Positions 8,783-17,979 are shown, counted from the first letter of the stretch. The stretch is DNA of 41,703 bases from Methanolobus sp. (GCA_029762595.1 JARVGJ010000019.1:1-41703); one strand, 5' to 3'. Translations and numbers: made by a program. Notes: generated by a model from the sequence alone, not told the origin.

Positions 8783-9279
8783 TATTTTACCTCAACAGCC
8801 ACTTCATTGCGCATCAGGGAAGAAGGGACCCATGGAGGATTGTAACGCATAAGGAAAAAATCCCCTTTTGTAACTATCCCTTGCTCTTCAAGTTGTGAGC
8901 TGAGAAGGGAGCGATGATCTTCAAAAGCATCATCATTGGCATATCCGGAAAATGTTATTACTGCAAGCTTCCTGGGAGGGACCGTACTAATGACAACACC
9001 ACTTTTATCCGGAAGTGGGGCATTTTCAGCATCATAACCTTCGGGCAATACAAAAGACAGACTGACAGATGAATCATCCTTTATTGAAATGACAGGAGAG
9101 GTCATGTTCATCTTCATATTAGCCTTATTGCTACCTGAAATATAGCGTGCAAGCACAGAAAAGGCCGCATTCTGTCCATCTGCAACTGTGGACACCACAG
9201 TCATCTCCCCATACCTGCGTATTTCCACACCAACAGCCAGTTCATCAATTACTTCATAGTCTATGTGTTCTGCAGTCAT
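8782..9279 (-). CDS. SOUL/HBP-family heme-binding protein
   Basis: The 165-aa protein belongs to the SOUL family: YEVIDELAVGVEIRRYGEM near the start, NMTSPVI, LSFVLPEGYD and a final FLMRYNPPWVPSSLMRNEV. SOUL proteins bind heme or other tetrapyrroles; the catalytic or carrier role in archaea is unknown. ATG 9279 (MTAEHID) is preferred over GTG 9312 because GGGGGTG lies about 10 nt upstream and the family starts here. No signal peptide is seen, so it is cytoplasmic. It is the first gene of a two-gene operon with photolyase, linking a tetrapyrrole-type protein to a flavin photoenzyme. A candidate box A lies near 9400. Confidence 0.88.
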   Translation of the reverse strand: MTAEHIDYEVIDELAVGVEIRRYGEMTVVSTVADGQNAAFSVLARYISGSNKANMKMNMTSPVISIKDDSSVSLSFVLPEGYDAENAPLPDKSGVVISTVPPRKLAVITFSGYANDDAFEDHRSLLSSQLEEQGIVTKGDFFLMRYNPPWVPSSLMRNEVAVEVK

Positions 9280-9529
9280 TGAATAATACACCCCCGCGAC
9301 GATACACCCCACCTATCAACTTATGATCACTTCATGAAAATGGTCACATCAGCAAAGCAAAGACAAGTCCGCTTTGTCCATTATAACAGATTGTTCCGGA
9401 ACTTAAATGTGCTTTATGGTCAGAGAGAAAACAGTATAGTCCAAAAATAATATATAGATTCAATAGTCCATGAAAGGAACATAAGAACCATAGATTAGGT
9501 TAATATGTACACACGGCATTTTCCCCCAT

Positions 9530-10180
9530 GTGATCAAAGCCCTGATTTTTGATATGGACGGAGTGCTCATAGATTCAATGCACCTGCACGCAAAAGCCTG
9601 GAAAACTGCTTTCTTTGAAGCAGGGATAACCATTGACCAAAGAGAGATATTCGGACTTGAAGGCGAGAATGATACAGGGATTGTAAGAAACATCCTTAAA
9701 GGGACAAAAAAGGGCTGCTGTATGCAGGAAGAGCTATTTATGTCAGTTCCTGCCAGAAAGCACGAGATCTTTGACAGAGATAGTGTTACCATATTCAAAG
9801 ATATGGACACTTGTCTTCAGTTATTGAAAAAAAGATACAAGCTTGCTGTTGTCTCCGGTTCTGACAAAAAGATAGTGGAAATGATGTTACAAAGATATTT
9901 TCCCGGGACCTTTGATGTGGCTGTCAGCGGCGATGATACCATCAATGGAAAGCCTGAACCTGACCCCTATAATAAAGCCGTTGAAATGCTGCAAACAGAC
10001 AAAAAGGAATGCATAGTTATCGAAAATGCAATGCTTGGAGTGATGTCTGCAAAAAATGCAGGCATATTCACCATAGGGCTGCCCACTTATCTTGACAGGA
10101 AGGAACTCAGGCATGCTGACATTGTCCTTGATAACCATGGAGAGTTATTCAGACTTATGAAACTATTAATGAGAACATAG
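9530..10180 (+). CDS. HAD-family phosphatase / beta-phosphoglucomutase-like
   Basis: The 216-aa protein has all HAD motifs: FDMDGVLIDS (nucleophile and acid aspartates), VVSGSD (motif II), the motif III lysine in KPEPDPY, and IENAMLGVMSAKNAG (motif IV). Motif IV has Glu-Asn where many members have Glu-Asp; this variant is common in one subgroup. A helical cap lies between residues about 15 and 85. It would remove phosphate from, or isomerise, a small sugar phosphate. GTG 9530 is used because MIKALIFDMDG is the expected beginning; no clear SD is present. A box A-like AATATATAG near 9447 could drive it. Its 3' end overlaps the convergent glycosyltransferase gene by 15 bases. Confidence 0.9.
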   Translation: MIKALIFDMDGVLIDSMHLHAKAWKTAFFEAGITIDQREIFGLEGENDTGIVRNILKGTKKGCCMQEELFMSVPARKHEIFDRDSVTIFKDMDTCLQLLKKRYKLAVVSGSDKKIVEMMLQRYFPGTFDVAVSGDDTINGKPEPDPYNKAVEMLQTDKKECIVIENAMLGVMSAKNAGIFTIGLPTYLDRKELRHADIVLDNHGELFRLMKLLMRT

Positions 10181-11308
10181 GGCAGAATATCCTTCCAGCC
10201 TTTTCCTGATGTAAACCGGCCCATCCAGTGAACTTGCCATATCCCGTAATACGCACACCTTCAACCTGAACCTTTCTTCAGATATAATGCACCTGACAGC
10301 CTTCAATAACCCATCAGGAGATACTGAATAGGAAAAGCCCATACCGTATCCGTTTGCTTCCACACTCCGGGCGTTATTCTCCTGCTCATTATGGGACCTA
10401 TCCGGGAAAGATATCACTGGCAGGCCAAAACTTAAGGACTCTGCGAGTGTTCCATGACCGCCGGTGCAGATAACAGCATCACTGGATTTGTAGTAAGGGA
10501 ACGGATCTGCCACGAACCTGCAAACATCTACATTTTCAGGCACATCACCCAGCAGATCATAATCAAGATCCGGGCCACCTATTAAAGTATAACTGATGCT
10601 ATCATCCATTCTTGCTGCTGCAATTATGATCCTGAAGATATGCAGGCGATATCCGAAACCACCTATGCTGCAAAGCACATGAGGCCGTCTTACGTTTTCC
10701 TTAGGGACCACTTCACAGAACCTTTTCCTTAGCAGAGGTCCACTGAATTCCACCTTGTCCATTATTTTTTCAGAAAATGCCAGATTTGAGCCACATATTG
10801 TAAACGGGGAAGGAAAATCCGGAACAAAGATGATGTCTACACCATTATAGATCCATGTATAGAATTTCTTTACAGCCACACCAACATACCTCATGACAGG
10901 ACCTTTATCTTTAAAAAAATCCTGCATCTGGGACTGGTTCACTATCATACAGGTGCATACTTTCTTCCACCTGGCAGCAAGAATACCCAGGTAGTAACCA
11001 TCCGAAATGACAACGTCAGGTTTGTTCCCCTCAATAAGAACCAGTACTCGCTTCATGTTTTTAACAGAGATGCTTTTTACAGTAGAAGTAACGGAACTTT
11101 TCAGGTCCAGTGAACCATTATCTCCCTCAAGTTTAAGTTCCCGGGGTATCTCACTTGCATTGAAACCGGATCTCTCTATCAGCTCTCTGGAATAACCATA
11201 CGCACCTATGCATACATCATGTCCTGCAGCCAACAGTTCACATGCAAGCGAGATACACCTGCCAGTATGGCCAAGACCTTCCCCGCATGTAAAAATAAGG
11301 AATTTCAT
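10166..11308 (-). CDS. MJ1255-type glycosyltransferase (GT28-like)
   Basis: The 380-aa protein has the two-domain GT-B layout of UDP-glycosyltransferases of the MurG/GT28 group. The N-terminal domain opens with MKFLIFTCGEGLGHTGRC, and the nucleotide-sugar-binding C-terminal domain contains VICTGGHGTLAESLSFG and FPDRSHNEQENNA. It matches the archaeal MJ1255-like family, whose substrates are not established. A paralog lies at 12681-13826 on the other strand, with a PHP-domain gene between them. It is divergent from the PHP gene over a 201-bp AT-rich region with a box A on each strand. A role in glycolipid or surface glycan synthesis is a reasonable guess. Confidence 0.85.
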   Translation of the reverse strand: MKFLIFTCGEGLGHTGRCISLACELLAAGHDVCIGAYGYSRELIERSGFNASEIPRELKLEGDNGSLDLKSSVTSTVKSISVKNMKRVLVLIEGNKPDVVISDGYYLGILAARWKKVCTCMIVNQSQMQDFFKDKGPVMRYVGVAVKKFYTWIYNGVDIIFVPDFPSPFTICGSNLAFSEKIMDKVEFSGPLLRKRFCEVVPKENVRRPHVLCSIGGFGYRLHIFRIIIAAARMDDSISYTLIGGPDLDYDLLGDVPENVDVCRFVADPFPYYKSSDAVICTGGHGTLAESLSFGLPVISFPDRSHNEQENNARSVEANGYGMGFSYSVSPDGLLKAVRCIISEERFRLKVCVLRDMASSLDGPVYIRKRLEGYSALCSH

Positions 11309-11509
11309 GCAATCTCCATGATTTCACTTTTACCTGACCAGGAGCGGTATAAGAGCTGAAACATAATGACTATTTTATAAATATACTATATATGATTTAT
11401 GACTATAGATAATAGAGACATCTATATTTGATGTAGATAAAATATTTATTTTTGGCTGCATTATATACCCATATAAGCATATAAAACAAAAACACGAAGG
11501 TGCAGTAAG

Positions 11510-12496
11510 TTGTTCAGACAGGATAAAGCACAAAGGATAATTCGGTCCGACAAAGCAGAAGAACTTCTGGAAAAAGGATGGTGTAAAGCTGATCTGCATG
11601 TGCACACATCCTGTTCATATGATGTGCCTCCCGGCAAGCGCACAATTCCAAAGAACCTTATGAGAAAGGCAATTAATGACGGGATGGACTTTGTAACTTT
11701 TACCGACCATGATACTGTCAGAGCCTACGATATAGCGGGATGGGACAGGGAAAAGCTGACAACCGGTGTGGAAATATCGATCAAGGATATGGAAAATGTG
11801 GGGCACACTGTCCATATCAATGCTTTTGACTTTGACAAAAGCCATTACATGGAAATAGAGACGCTCTTGCAAAAGGAGCAGAACATATACAATCTTCTTG
11901 ATTATCTTAAAAGCAATGACATTCTGCACATGTACAACCACCCGTTCTGGTTCAAGCCAGGAGAGAAACCGAACATATTTGCTGTGAGCGAACTTGCAAA
12001 ACATTTCCCTGTGATAGAATACAACATGCAGGACCTGAAACAGAAGAACTTCTTCTCCATGGTACTGGCCCAGCGTTACAGAAAAGGAATGGCAGTGACT
12101 ACAGACAGTCACACTGGCAGAATTGGCAGGGTCCATACTCTGGCAAACGGAGATAATTTCAGGGAATATTTCAGGAACATCGAGAAAGGCAGATCTTACA
12201 TGGTGATTGATGAACCTATATGGTTACACATCAGTCGTGAGCTTAACTCGTGGATAGAACTTGTATTCAATATGGAAAGTGAAACGTCAAAGGATACTGA
12301 TTATTCCACAGGCCTGAAGACACTCGATAAAGTAATCAGCCTTGTAGGAAAAGAGAGACTTGGAAAACATCCCCGGGTCAATAATACTACGATGTACCTT
12401 GCCCAACAGATATCCGGTTCAGGATTACCTGTATTTTTATACATGTTATCAAAGCAGCCGCAGGTCTCAAGGATAGGGCAAATAATAAATGGCTAA
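11510..12496 (+). CDS. PHP-domain metal-dependent hydrolase
   Basis: The 328-aa protein carries the PHP metal-site motifs in order: ADLHVHTSCSYD near residue 28, FTDHDT, EISIKDMENVGHTVHIN, a lone His in MYNHPFW, and TTDSHTGRIG. PHP enzymes are phosphoesterases (histidinol phosphatase, nucleotide phosphatases). No polymerase or kinase domain is fused. The C-terminal third (about residues 230-328) is less conserved and has no motif I know. The start is TTG 11510 with AAGGTG 8 nt upstream. It sits between two paralogous glycosyltransferases, so its substrate may be a phosphorylated sugar or lipid-linked intermediate. Confidence 0.88.
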   Translation: MFRQDKAQRIIRSDKAEELLEKGWCKADLHVHTSCSYDVPPGKRTIPKNLMRKAINDGMDFVTFTDHDTVRAYDIAGWDREKLTTGVEISIKDMENVGHTVHINAFDFDKSHYMEIETLLQKEQNIYNLLDYLKSNDILHMYNHPFWFKPGEKPNIFAVSELAKHFPVIEYNMQDLKQKNFFSMVLAQRYRKGMAVTTDSHTGRIGRVHTLANGDNFREYFRNIEKGRSYMVIDEPIWLHISRELNSWIELVFNMESETSKDTDYSTGLKTLDKVISLVGKERLGKHPRVNNTTMYLAQQISGSGLPVFLYMLSKQPQVSRIGQIING

Positions 12497-12680
12497 ATGA
12501 CGATGGCTGAGAAAATAGAAAACGATCAAATTTCAGTTACCCGGCCCTGATTATTGTTTTAAACACGAATACCATTAACTTTCAATGTTACAGGACCTCA
12601 TGTTGAGATATTTATTTTAGCACTTTAAGACCTTATGAGCAATATATTTGAATTGTGCAACCGGATTTTGTGGTGTTGTC

Positions 12681-13826
12681 TTGATAATAATGATATTCGT
12701 TTGCGGCGAGGGACTGGGACATACCAGCAGGTGTATCTCCATAGGCAAGGAACTAAAGGCTGCAGGACATTGTGTTCACTTTGGAGCTTACGGATATTCA
12801 AAAGAACTTATCGAAAGAAAAGAGTTCATTGCACATGAAATACCTTCGGAGATTACCCTTGTGGGCAAGGCAGGCACCCTGAATCTGAAAAAGTCAATCC
12901 TTGCCAGCTTTAAGAGAGGACAGTTCCTTGGACTTATCAGGCTTCACAGGCTCCTCAGGAGAATCAGGCCTGACATAATCATATCCGACAGTTATTATAT
13001 GGGTATACTAAGCGCAAGGTCACGAAGCGTTCCGTCTTATCTTATCCTGAACCAGTCGAACATGGAGGAGTTCTTTAAGGGAAAAGGAATTTCAAGCAAA
13101 ATAGTCGCAGAGATAGTGAAAAAATTCTACATGGGCATGTTCAGGCTGGTTGATAAGGTCATAATACCAGACTATCCACCTCCGCATACAGTTTGCAGGA
13201 AGAATCTGGAATTTGGGAGTAATACCCTGAAGAAAGTTCTTTACTGCGGGCCCCTTGCAGGCACGTCCTTTGAAAAGACAGAAGCAAAGCCCTTGAGCAG
13301 CCCGCATGTGCTTTGTACAGTTGGGGGATTCGGATACCGGGAACCCATTTTCAGAAAAGTCATAGATGCCGCTGCAATGGATAGTACTATTAACTACACT
13401 CTTCTATGTGGCCCAAGTGTTGACCCCTCCGTTTTTGGAACGATAACCGAAAATGTACAGATCCTCAGGTTCATTGATGACCAGTTCCCATACCTGAAAG
13501 CCTCCGACGTGGTCATCGCTCCCGGTGGCCATAGCACCATGATGGAATCACTAAGCTTTGGCATTCCCATGATAACCGTGCCTGACCTCAATCACAACGA
13601 GCAACAGAACAACGCCTCAGTGATAGAAGAAGACGGGCTCGGTAAGAAAATTGACTATTCCACATCTCCCGGGGAGATACTTGAATACATCAGGCTCCTG
13701 ATGAATGATGAAACATACAGAAAACGCTTAGCTAAGATGCAGGAAATGGCAGAACAGCTGACTGCTACAGCAAATGTAAGGAGAGAGTTGGAGAAATATG
13801 GAGATGTAAGGATAGAGGAAAAATAA
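12681..13826 (+). CDS. MJ1255-type glycosyltransferase, second paralog
   Basis: This protein is clearly homologous to the product of 10166-11308. Shared segments include FVCGEGLGHTSRCISIGKEL, the ELIERKEF region, LCTVGGFGYREPIFRKVIDA and the donor-site block GGHSTMMESLSFGIPMITVP with DLNHNEQQNNA. TTG at 12681 is preferred over earlier starts because MIIMIFVCGEGLGHT then aligns residue for residue with the paralog, and GGTG sits a few bases upstream. An ATG at 12690 is also possible. It is about 381 aa. Transcription follows the PHP gene in the same direction after 184 bases. A hairpin at 13866-13889 probably ends the transcript. Confidence 0.85.
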   Translation: MIIMIFVCGEGLGHTSRCISIGKELKAAGHCVHFGAYGYSKELIERKEFIAHEIPSEITLVGKAGTLNLKKSILASFKRGQFLGLIRLHRLLRRIRPDIIISDSYYMGILSARSRSVPSYLILNQSNMEEFFKGKGISSKIVAEIVKKFYMGMFRLVDKVIIPDYPPPHTVCRKNLEFGSNTLKKVLYCGPLAGTSFEKTEAKPLSSPHVLCTVGGFGYREPIFRKVIDAAAMDSTINYTLLCGPSVDPSVFGTITENVQILRFIDDQFPYLKASDVVIAPGGHSTMMESLSFGIPMITVPDLNHNEQQNNASVIEEDGLGKKIDYSTSPGEILEYIRLLMNDETYRKRLAKMQEMAEQLTATANVRRELEKYGDVRIEEK

Positions 13827-13865
13827 AGGATAGAACGAATGATAGAAAGCAACAAAACAGATAGA

Positions 13866-13889
13866 AAACAATGTTATGAAACATTGTTT
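13866..13889 (+). terminator. Hairpin after the second glycosyltransferase gene
   Basis: AAACAATGTT at 13866-13875 pairs perfectly with AACATTGTTT at 13880-13889 around a 4-base loop, 40 bases after the stop codon. The position suggests a 3' end or mRNA-stabilising hairpin. Confidence 0.5.
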
Positions 13890-13927
13890 CTTATAGTTCT
13901 ATATAAGTTAAGAAACAAAACTACTGA

Positions 13928-14020
13928 TTATACGGATTAATTAACTAATATGTGCGGGGGTCTATAATCCGTAAGGCGCTGGGTGATGGAGTGGAGTATC
14001 AGCGCCTTGCAATCTTTTTT
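13928..14020 (+). ncRNA. Candidate small RNA with two stacked hairpins
   Basis: Two perfect inverted repeats lie end to end. TACGGATTA (13931-13939) pairs with TAATCCGTA (13965-13973), and AGGCGCTG (13974-13981) pairs with CAGCGCCT (14000-14007), so the helices would stack coaxially. Six T residues at 14015-14020 follow the second stem, as in a factor-independent 3' end. A box A-like CTATATAA at 13899-13906 is placed 25-30 bases before the first stem, predicting a start near 13927-13930 and an RNA of about 90 nt. The loops hold purine-rich, SD-like runs (GCGGGGG; GGTGATGGAG). No open reading frame of note crosses it. It lies between the glycosyltransferase terminator and tRNA-Gly. No known RNA family was recognised. 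Confidence 0.5.
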
Positions 14021-14066
14021 ACGATATGTCCACATTCCATGACAAAACATTTAATTAAAAGAAAAG

Positions 14067-14138
14067 TGCGCCGACCGGGATTCGAACCCGGGTTTAAGGC
14101 TTGGAAGGCCTCAGTCATAGCCACTAGACCATCAGCGC
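14067..14138 (-). tRNA. tRNA-Gly (anticodon TCC)
   Basis: The minus strand gives GCGCTGA paired with TCGGCGC, an anticodon arm GAGGC-CTTCCAA-GCCTT with anticodon TCC, and a T-arm with GGGTTCGAATCCC. The discriminator is A and no CCA is encoded. A box A-like sequence (TTATATCTT, minus strand, about 14168-14177) lies some 35 bases upstream. Confidence 0.95.
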
Positions 14139-14243
14139 AGTCTGGACATCCAATACAGTGTTTTTTAAGATATAACGTTTTCGCCTGATAATGAATGTAG
14201 CGAGGAATCATATTTAAATCCCAAAGACATTCAATATTATCAA

Positions 14244-15263
14244 ATGAACCAGGAAACCGCAGATATAGCCATCCTGACAGAAAACATCAACAAAAGATAC
14301 GAACAGGTCACGGCTGTTAAGGATATCAGCATCACAGTACAGAAAGGTGAGCTTTTCGGCCTGCTCGGACCAAACGGGGCAGGCAAGTCCACACTAATAG
14401 GCATGCTTTCCACAATGCTTCGGCCAACTGGGGGAAACGCACATGTCTGGGGACATGACATACGTTCACAGTCCACAAAGGTGCGTATGTCAATAGGAGT
14501 TGTTTTCCAGGGAACCACAGTAGACAGAAAACTAACCGGACGCCAGAATCTGGACCTGCACGGCAGACTTTACGGAATGGGAAGAAAAGAGCGCAATGAA
14601 AGGATCGAAGAAGTACTCAGACTTGTGGAGCTGACAAACTGGGCCGATGAGGTCGTACAGAAATATTCAGGGGGTATGATACGCAGGCTTGAAATCGCAC
14701 GGGGAATGATGCACCATCCTAAAGTACTCTTTCTTGACGAACCAACACTTGGACTTGACCCACAGACAAGGAATCACATATGGGACTACATACGAAAGCT
14801 CAACCGGGAAAAGAACATAACAATGGTCCTCACCACCCACTACATGGAAGAGGCAGACATGCTCTGCAACCGCATAGCCATAATTGACCATGGGGAGATA
14901 ATCGCCCTTGGAACACCCGGAGAACTGAAGTCAGAACTTGGAGGCGATATAATAACCCTTAAGTTTCCGGGAGAAGAAGACGCTGCAAAGATGGCAGAAA
15001 AATATAATGGGAATCCGGATTTTAAGGAAATGACAAGCTCAGGCACCACTGTCCGCATAACATCAACAGACGGTGAAAGAGCTATCCCGGAACTGCTCCA
15101 GATGACCGCTGAACTAGGCCTTCGTATCGAATCTGTAAGCCTGCGCAAACCAACTCTTGATGATGTCTTCCTGCACCACACTGGAAAGAATATTCGCTAC
15201 ACAGGCCCAGATAATAGCAAAAGCAGACGTGGCATCCGGCACATGATGAAGAAGGAAAAATAA
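14244..15263 (+). CDS. DrrA-type ABC transporter ATP-binding protein
   Basis: The 339-aa protein is an ABC ATPase of the daunorubicin-resistance (DrrA) type. It has Walker A GPNGAGKST near residue 46, the signature YSGGMIRRLEIARG, Walker B VLFLDEPTLGLDP and the H-loop in TTHYMEEAD. After about residue 230 comes the extra C-terminal domain usual for this group. It would power an ABC-2 exporter, but no permease gene lies beside it: the next gene, uvrB, is convergent after 13 bases. The last 20 residues are very basic (SRRGIRHMMKKEK). A box A (TATTTAAAT, 14211-14219) only about 28 bases before the ATG predicts a leaderless or near-leaderless mRNA. Confidence 0.92.
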   Translation: MNQETADIAILTENINKRYEQVTAVKDISITVQKGELFGLLGPNGAGKSTLIGMLSTMLRPTGGNAHVWGHDIRSQSTKVRMSIGVVFQGTTVDRKLTGRQNLDLHGRLYGMGRKERNERIEEVLRLVELTNWADEVVQKYSGGMIRRLEIARGMMHHPKVLFLDEPTLGLDPQTRNHIWDYIRKLNREKNITMVLTTHYMEEADMLCNRIAIIDHGEIIALGTPGELKSELGGDIITLKFPGEEDAAKMAEKYNGNPDFKEMTSSGTTVRITSTDGERAIPELLQMTAELGLRIESVSLRKPTLDDVFLHHTGKNIRYTGPDNSKSRRGIRHMMKKEK

Positions 15264-15276
15264 ACAAAGCGAGCGA

Positions 15277-17259
15277 TCAAAGAGAATACTGCTCACGAAG
15301 CTCTTTTATCCTGTCCCTGAGTTCTGCGGCCCTCTCAAATTCAAGGTTCTTGGCAGCCAGGTGCATGTCAGCCTCAAGGTCAATGATAATATCTGCGACC
15401 TCCCGTACCGACGCATCCTCTGCTATTGCCATGATACCGGAAGCAGGATGATATTTCTCTACCTCCACAAGCTCCTTCTGCAGAGCCTTGCGGATAGTTG
15501 TAGGAGTTATGCCATGCTCCTTATTGAATTGTTCCTGGATCTTGCGGCGCCTATTGGTTTCATTGATTGCGCGTTCCATAGAGCCTGTGATATTGTCAGC
15601 ATAGAGAATAACGCGACCTTTTGAATTCCTGGAAGCTCGCCCTATGGTCTGTATAAGGGAGCGTTCGGAGCGCAGGAAACCTTCCTTGTCAGCATCCAGA
15701 ATGGCAACAAAGGCAACCTCCGGAATATCCAGTCCCTCACGCAGCAGGTTGATGCCTACAAGCACATCGAACTCCCCTTTTCTCAGATTTCGCACTATAT
15801 CTGCCCGCTCAAGTGTATCTATGTCGGAGTGCATGTACCTCACCCTTACGCCCATTTCCAGCAAGTATTCTGTGAGATCTTCGGACATTCTTTTTGTGAG
15901 AGTGGTCACAAGGGTCCTGAAACCCTCAGCTGTCACTTTGCGGACCTCAGCAATGAGATCATCCACCTGATTCCCCACGGGCCTGACAGTAACTTCAGGA
16001 TCAACAAGACCTGTGGGCCGAATTATCTGCTCTACAACAGATCTGCTTTTGCCAAGCTCATATTCAGCCGGAGTTGCAGAAACATATATAACATCATTGA
16101 GCTGACTTTCAAACTCATCGTAACGCAGGGGACGGTTGTCAAAAGCAGATGGCAGGCGGAAGCCATAGTTCACAAGAGACTCTTTCCTTGCCCTGTCACC
16201 GTTGTGCATCCCTCTTATCTGAGGGATGGTTACATGGGATTCATCTATCACAACAAGATAATCATCCGGAAAGAACTCTAACAATGAGGACGGAGGTTCG
16301 CCGGGACGGCGGCCGTCAAAATGCCGCGAGTAATTCTCAATACCGCTGCAGTATCCAAGCTCTTTTATCATTTCCATATCAAACTTTGTCCTCTGCTCAA
16401 GACGCTGGGCCTCAAGAAGCTGGGCCTCAGACCTTAACAGCGCCAGCCTGTCATGAAGTTCGGCATCTATGGTAACAAGTGCCTTCTCAATATATTCTTC
16501 AGGCATTACGAAATGCTTTGCAGGGTAAATACCGATGCTTTCACCGGGAAGTACTTTTTCCAGGGTTTTGCCAGTCAGTGGATCAAAGTAGGCTATCCTG
16601 TCGATCTCATCACCAAAGAGCTCTATCCTGATACCATTATTTTCCTGGGCAGGGAATATCTCGATAGTGTCACCCCTCAGACGGAAGGTGCCCTGAGTGA
16701 AGTCAACATCATTTCTTTCATATTGTATATTGATGAGCGATCCCAGGAAAGATGAACGGTCGATTTCGGCACCCGGTGTGAGCATCAAAGACATTGCCCT
16801 CCATTCATCAGGAGAACCCAGGTTGTAAATACATGAAACGCTGGCAACGACTATAACGTCCCTGCGCTCAAGCAGTGATTTTGTAGCTGAGAGCCGAAGG
16901 CGATCTATCTCTTCATTAATTGATGCATCCTTCTCGATATAGGTGTCTGTGGTGGGCAGGTAAGCCTCTGGCTGATAGTAGTCATAATAACTTACAAAAT
17001 ACTCCACGGCATTGTCAGGGAAGAACTCGCGGAACTCCGAGAACAACTGAGCTGCAAGGGTCTTGTTATGAGCTATCACAAGAGTTGGCTTTTGTACGTT
17101 CTGTATTACATTGGCCACTGTGAAAGTCTTACCTGAGCCTGTGACACCAAGCAGGGTCTGATGCTTTTTTCCTGAAAGCAGACCTTCTGTAAGCCGGGAT
17201 ATTGCTTTTGGCTGGTCACCTTTTGGACTGTACTCTGAAACTAACTTGAAAGAACGCAT
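15277..17259 (-). CDS. uvrB: UvrABC excinuclease subunit B
   Basis: UvrB verifies DNA damage after UvrA delivers it and recruits UvrC for incision. The 660-aa protein has Walker A GVTGSGKT, the damage-probing beta-hairpin region [12 protein letters not shown], the DEAD-like VVIDESHVT, helicase motifs [10 protein letters not shown] and QTIGRASRN, and the C-terminal UVR motif ([16 protein letters not shown]) that binds UvrC. ATG 17259 ([17 protein letters not shown]) is taken as the start because the family begins here; an in-frame ATG at 17298 would add 13 residues of no known use. uvrA and uvrC are not in the window. It may be co-transcribed with the two DUF131 genes upstream (114-base gap). 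Confidence 0.97.
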   Translation of the reverse strand: MRSFKLVSEYSPKGDQPKAISRLTEGLLSGKKHQTLLGVTGSGKTFTVANVIQNVQKPTLVIAHNKTLAAQLFSEFREFFPDNAVEYFVSYYDYYQPEAYLPTTDTYIEKDASINEEIDRLRLSATKSLLERRDVIVVASVSCIYNLGSPDEWRAMSLMLTPGAEIDRSSFLGSLINIQYERNDVDFTQGTFRLRGDTIEIFPAQENNGIRIELFGDEIDRIAYFDPLTGKTLEKVLPGESIGIYPAKHFVMPEEYIEKALVTIDAELHDRLALLRSEAQLLEAQRLEQRTKFDMEMIKELGYCSGIENYSRHFDGRRPGEPPSSLLEFFPDDYLVVIDESHVTIPQIRGMHNGDRARKESLVNYGFRLPSAFDNRPLRYDEFESQLNDVIYVSATPAEYELGKSRSVVEQIIRPTGLVDPEVTVRPVGNQVDDLIAEVRKVTAEGFRTLVTTLTKRMSEDLTEYLLEMGVRVRYMHSDIDTLERADIVRNLRKGEFDVLVGINLLREGLDIPEVAFVAILDADKEGFLRSERSLIQTIGRASRNSKGRVILYADNITGSMERAINETNRRRKIQEQFNKEHGITPTTIRKALQKELVEVEKYHPASGIMAIAEDASVREVADIIIDLEADMHLAAKNLEFERAAELRDRIKELREQYSL

Positions 17260-17372
17260 CAATACTTTATTGGACCGAATACCTATAAACATATTCACAG
17301 AGCAGATGCATACGTATTCACATTATAATAGTGGCTGATTACAACTTCACATCATCACCATTTCACCACAGA

Positions 17373-17693
17373 TCACATGAATATCAAAAAGTAGAGTAGC
17401 ATAAGCACAATTGCAAGTAAGATAAGTGTTTTTATGCTTTTGCGGTCAGAACCAAAGATGACAGGTATAGGACCAAGCATGATAATCCCACCGCCCTTCA
17501 CATCGGTTTTCCGGGATACATACCCATCATCCGAATGCCCGTCTGAAGATAAGGAAGGATGAAATGATGTATTCTGACTGTATTCATCACTTTGTTTTGA
17601 ATTTAAAGCGTCTAAAAAGCTTGCTATCATAATTAGTACAAAGCCACAGATAATCATCAAAATACCTGTGAACAAAAGAAGGGAAGCTGTAAT
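17373..17693 (-). CDS. DUF131 membrane protein, paralog B
   Basis: This small archaeal membrane protein of the DUF131/TIGR00304 type has one N-terminal helix (FTGILMIICGFVLIMIASFL), a polar 45-residue stretch rich in Ser and Asp, the family signature GGGIIMLGPIPVIFGS, and a C-terminal helix. The best start seems to be ATT at 17693-17691. It overlaps the upstream stop as TAATT, stands 8 nt after AGGAGG, and keeps the whole first helix, as in paralog A. TTG 17675 is the conventional alternative but has no SD. The longer polar loop separates it from paralog A. Function is unknown. Confidence 0.75.
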   Translation of the reverse strand: MTASLLLFTGILMIICGFVLIMIASFLDALNSKQSDEYSQNTSFHPSLSSDGHSDDGYVSRKTDVKGGGIIMLGPIPVIFGSDRKSIKTLILLAIVLMLLYFLIFM

Positions 17694-17926
17694 TACAGAC
17701 CCCTCCTCAGGAACAGATAAATGATGGCAATCGCAACACCTGCCCAGAGCATTGCGGTGGTAATATCAGGCGATGAGCCGAATGCAATAGGAATCGGACC
17801 TATGAGAATAAGACCGCCAAATTCACCGGCTCCCCTGAACGAGGATAAAAGCACCCCTGCAAAAAAAAGTATAAAGCCCAGAATAACCAGTACGGACCCT
17901 AAATTGAAGATATCCTTTAAACGCAT
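17693..17926 (-). CDS. DUF131 membrane protein, paralog A
   Basis: The 77-aa protein has two membrane helices (NLGSVLVILGFILFFAGVLL and a C-terminal one) flanking GGLILIGPIPIAFGS, the DUF131 signature. ATG 17926 is taken as start; TTG 17944 would add six residues and neither has a clear SD. It ends one base into the putative ATT start of paralog B, so the two tandem genes arose by duplication and form one operon, probably with the winged-helix gene upstream (53 bases) and uvrB downstream. The biochemical role of the family is unknown. Confidence 0.8.
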   Translation of the reverse strand: MRLKDIFNLGSVLVILGFILFFAGVLLSSFRGAGEFGGLILIGPIPIAFGSSPDITTAMLWAGVAIAIIYLFLRRGL

Positions 17927-17979
17927 GTGAACAGGTATGAACAAAAGGATATTAAAACCCTGCCAGAACCGCAGAGATA

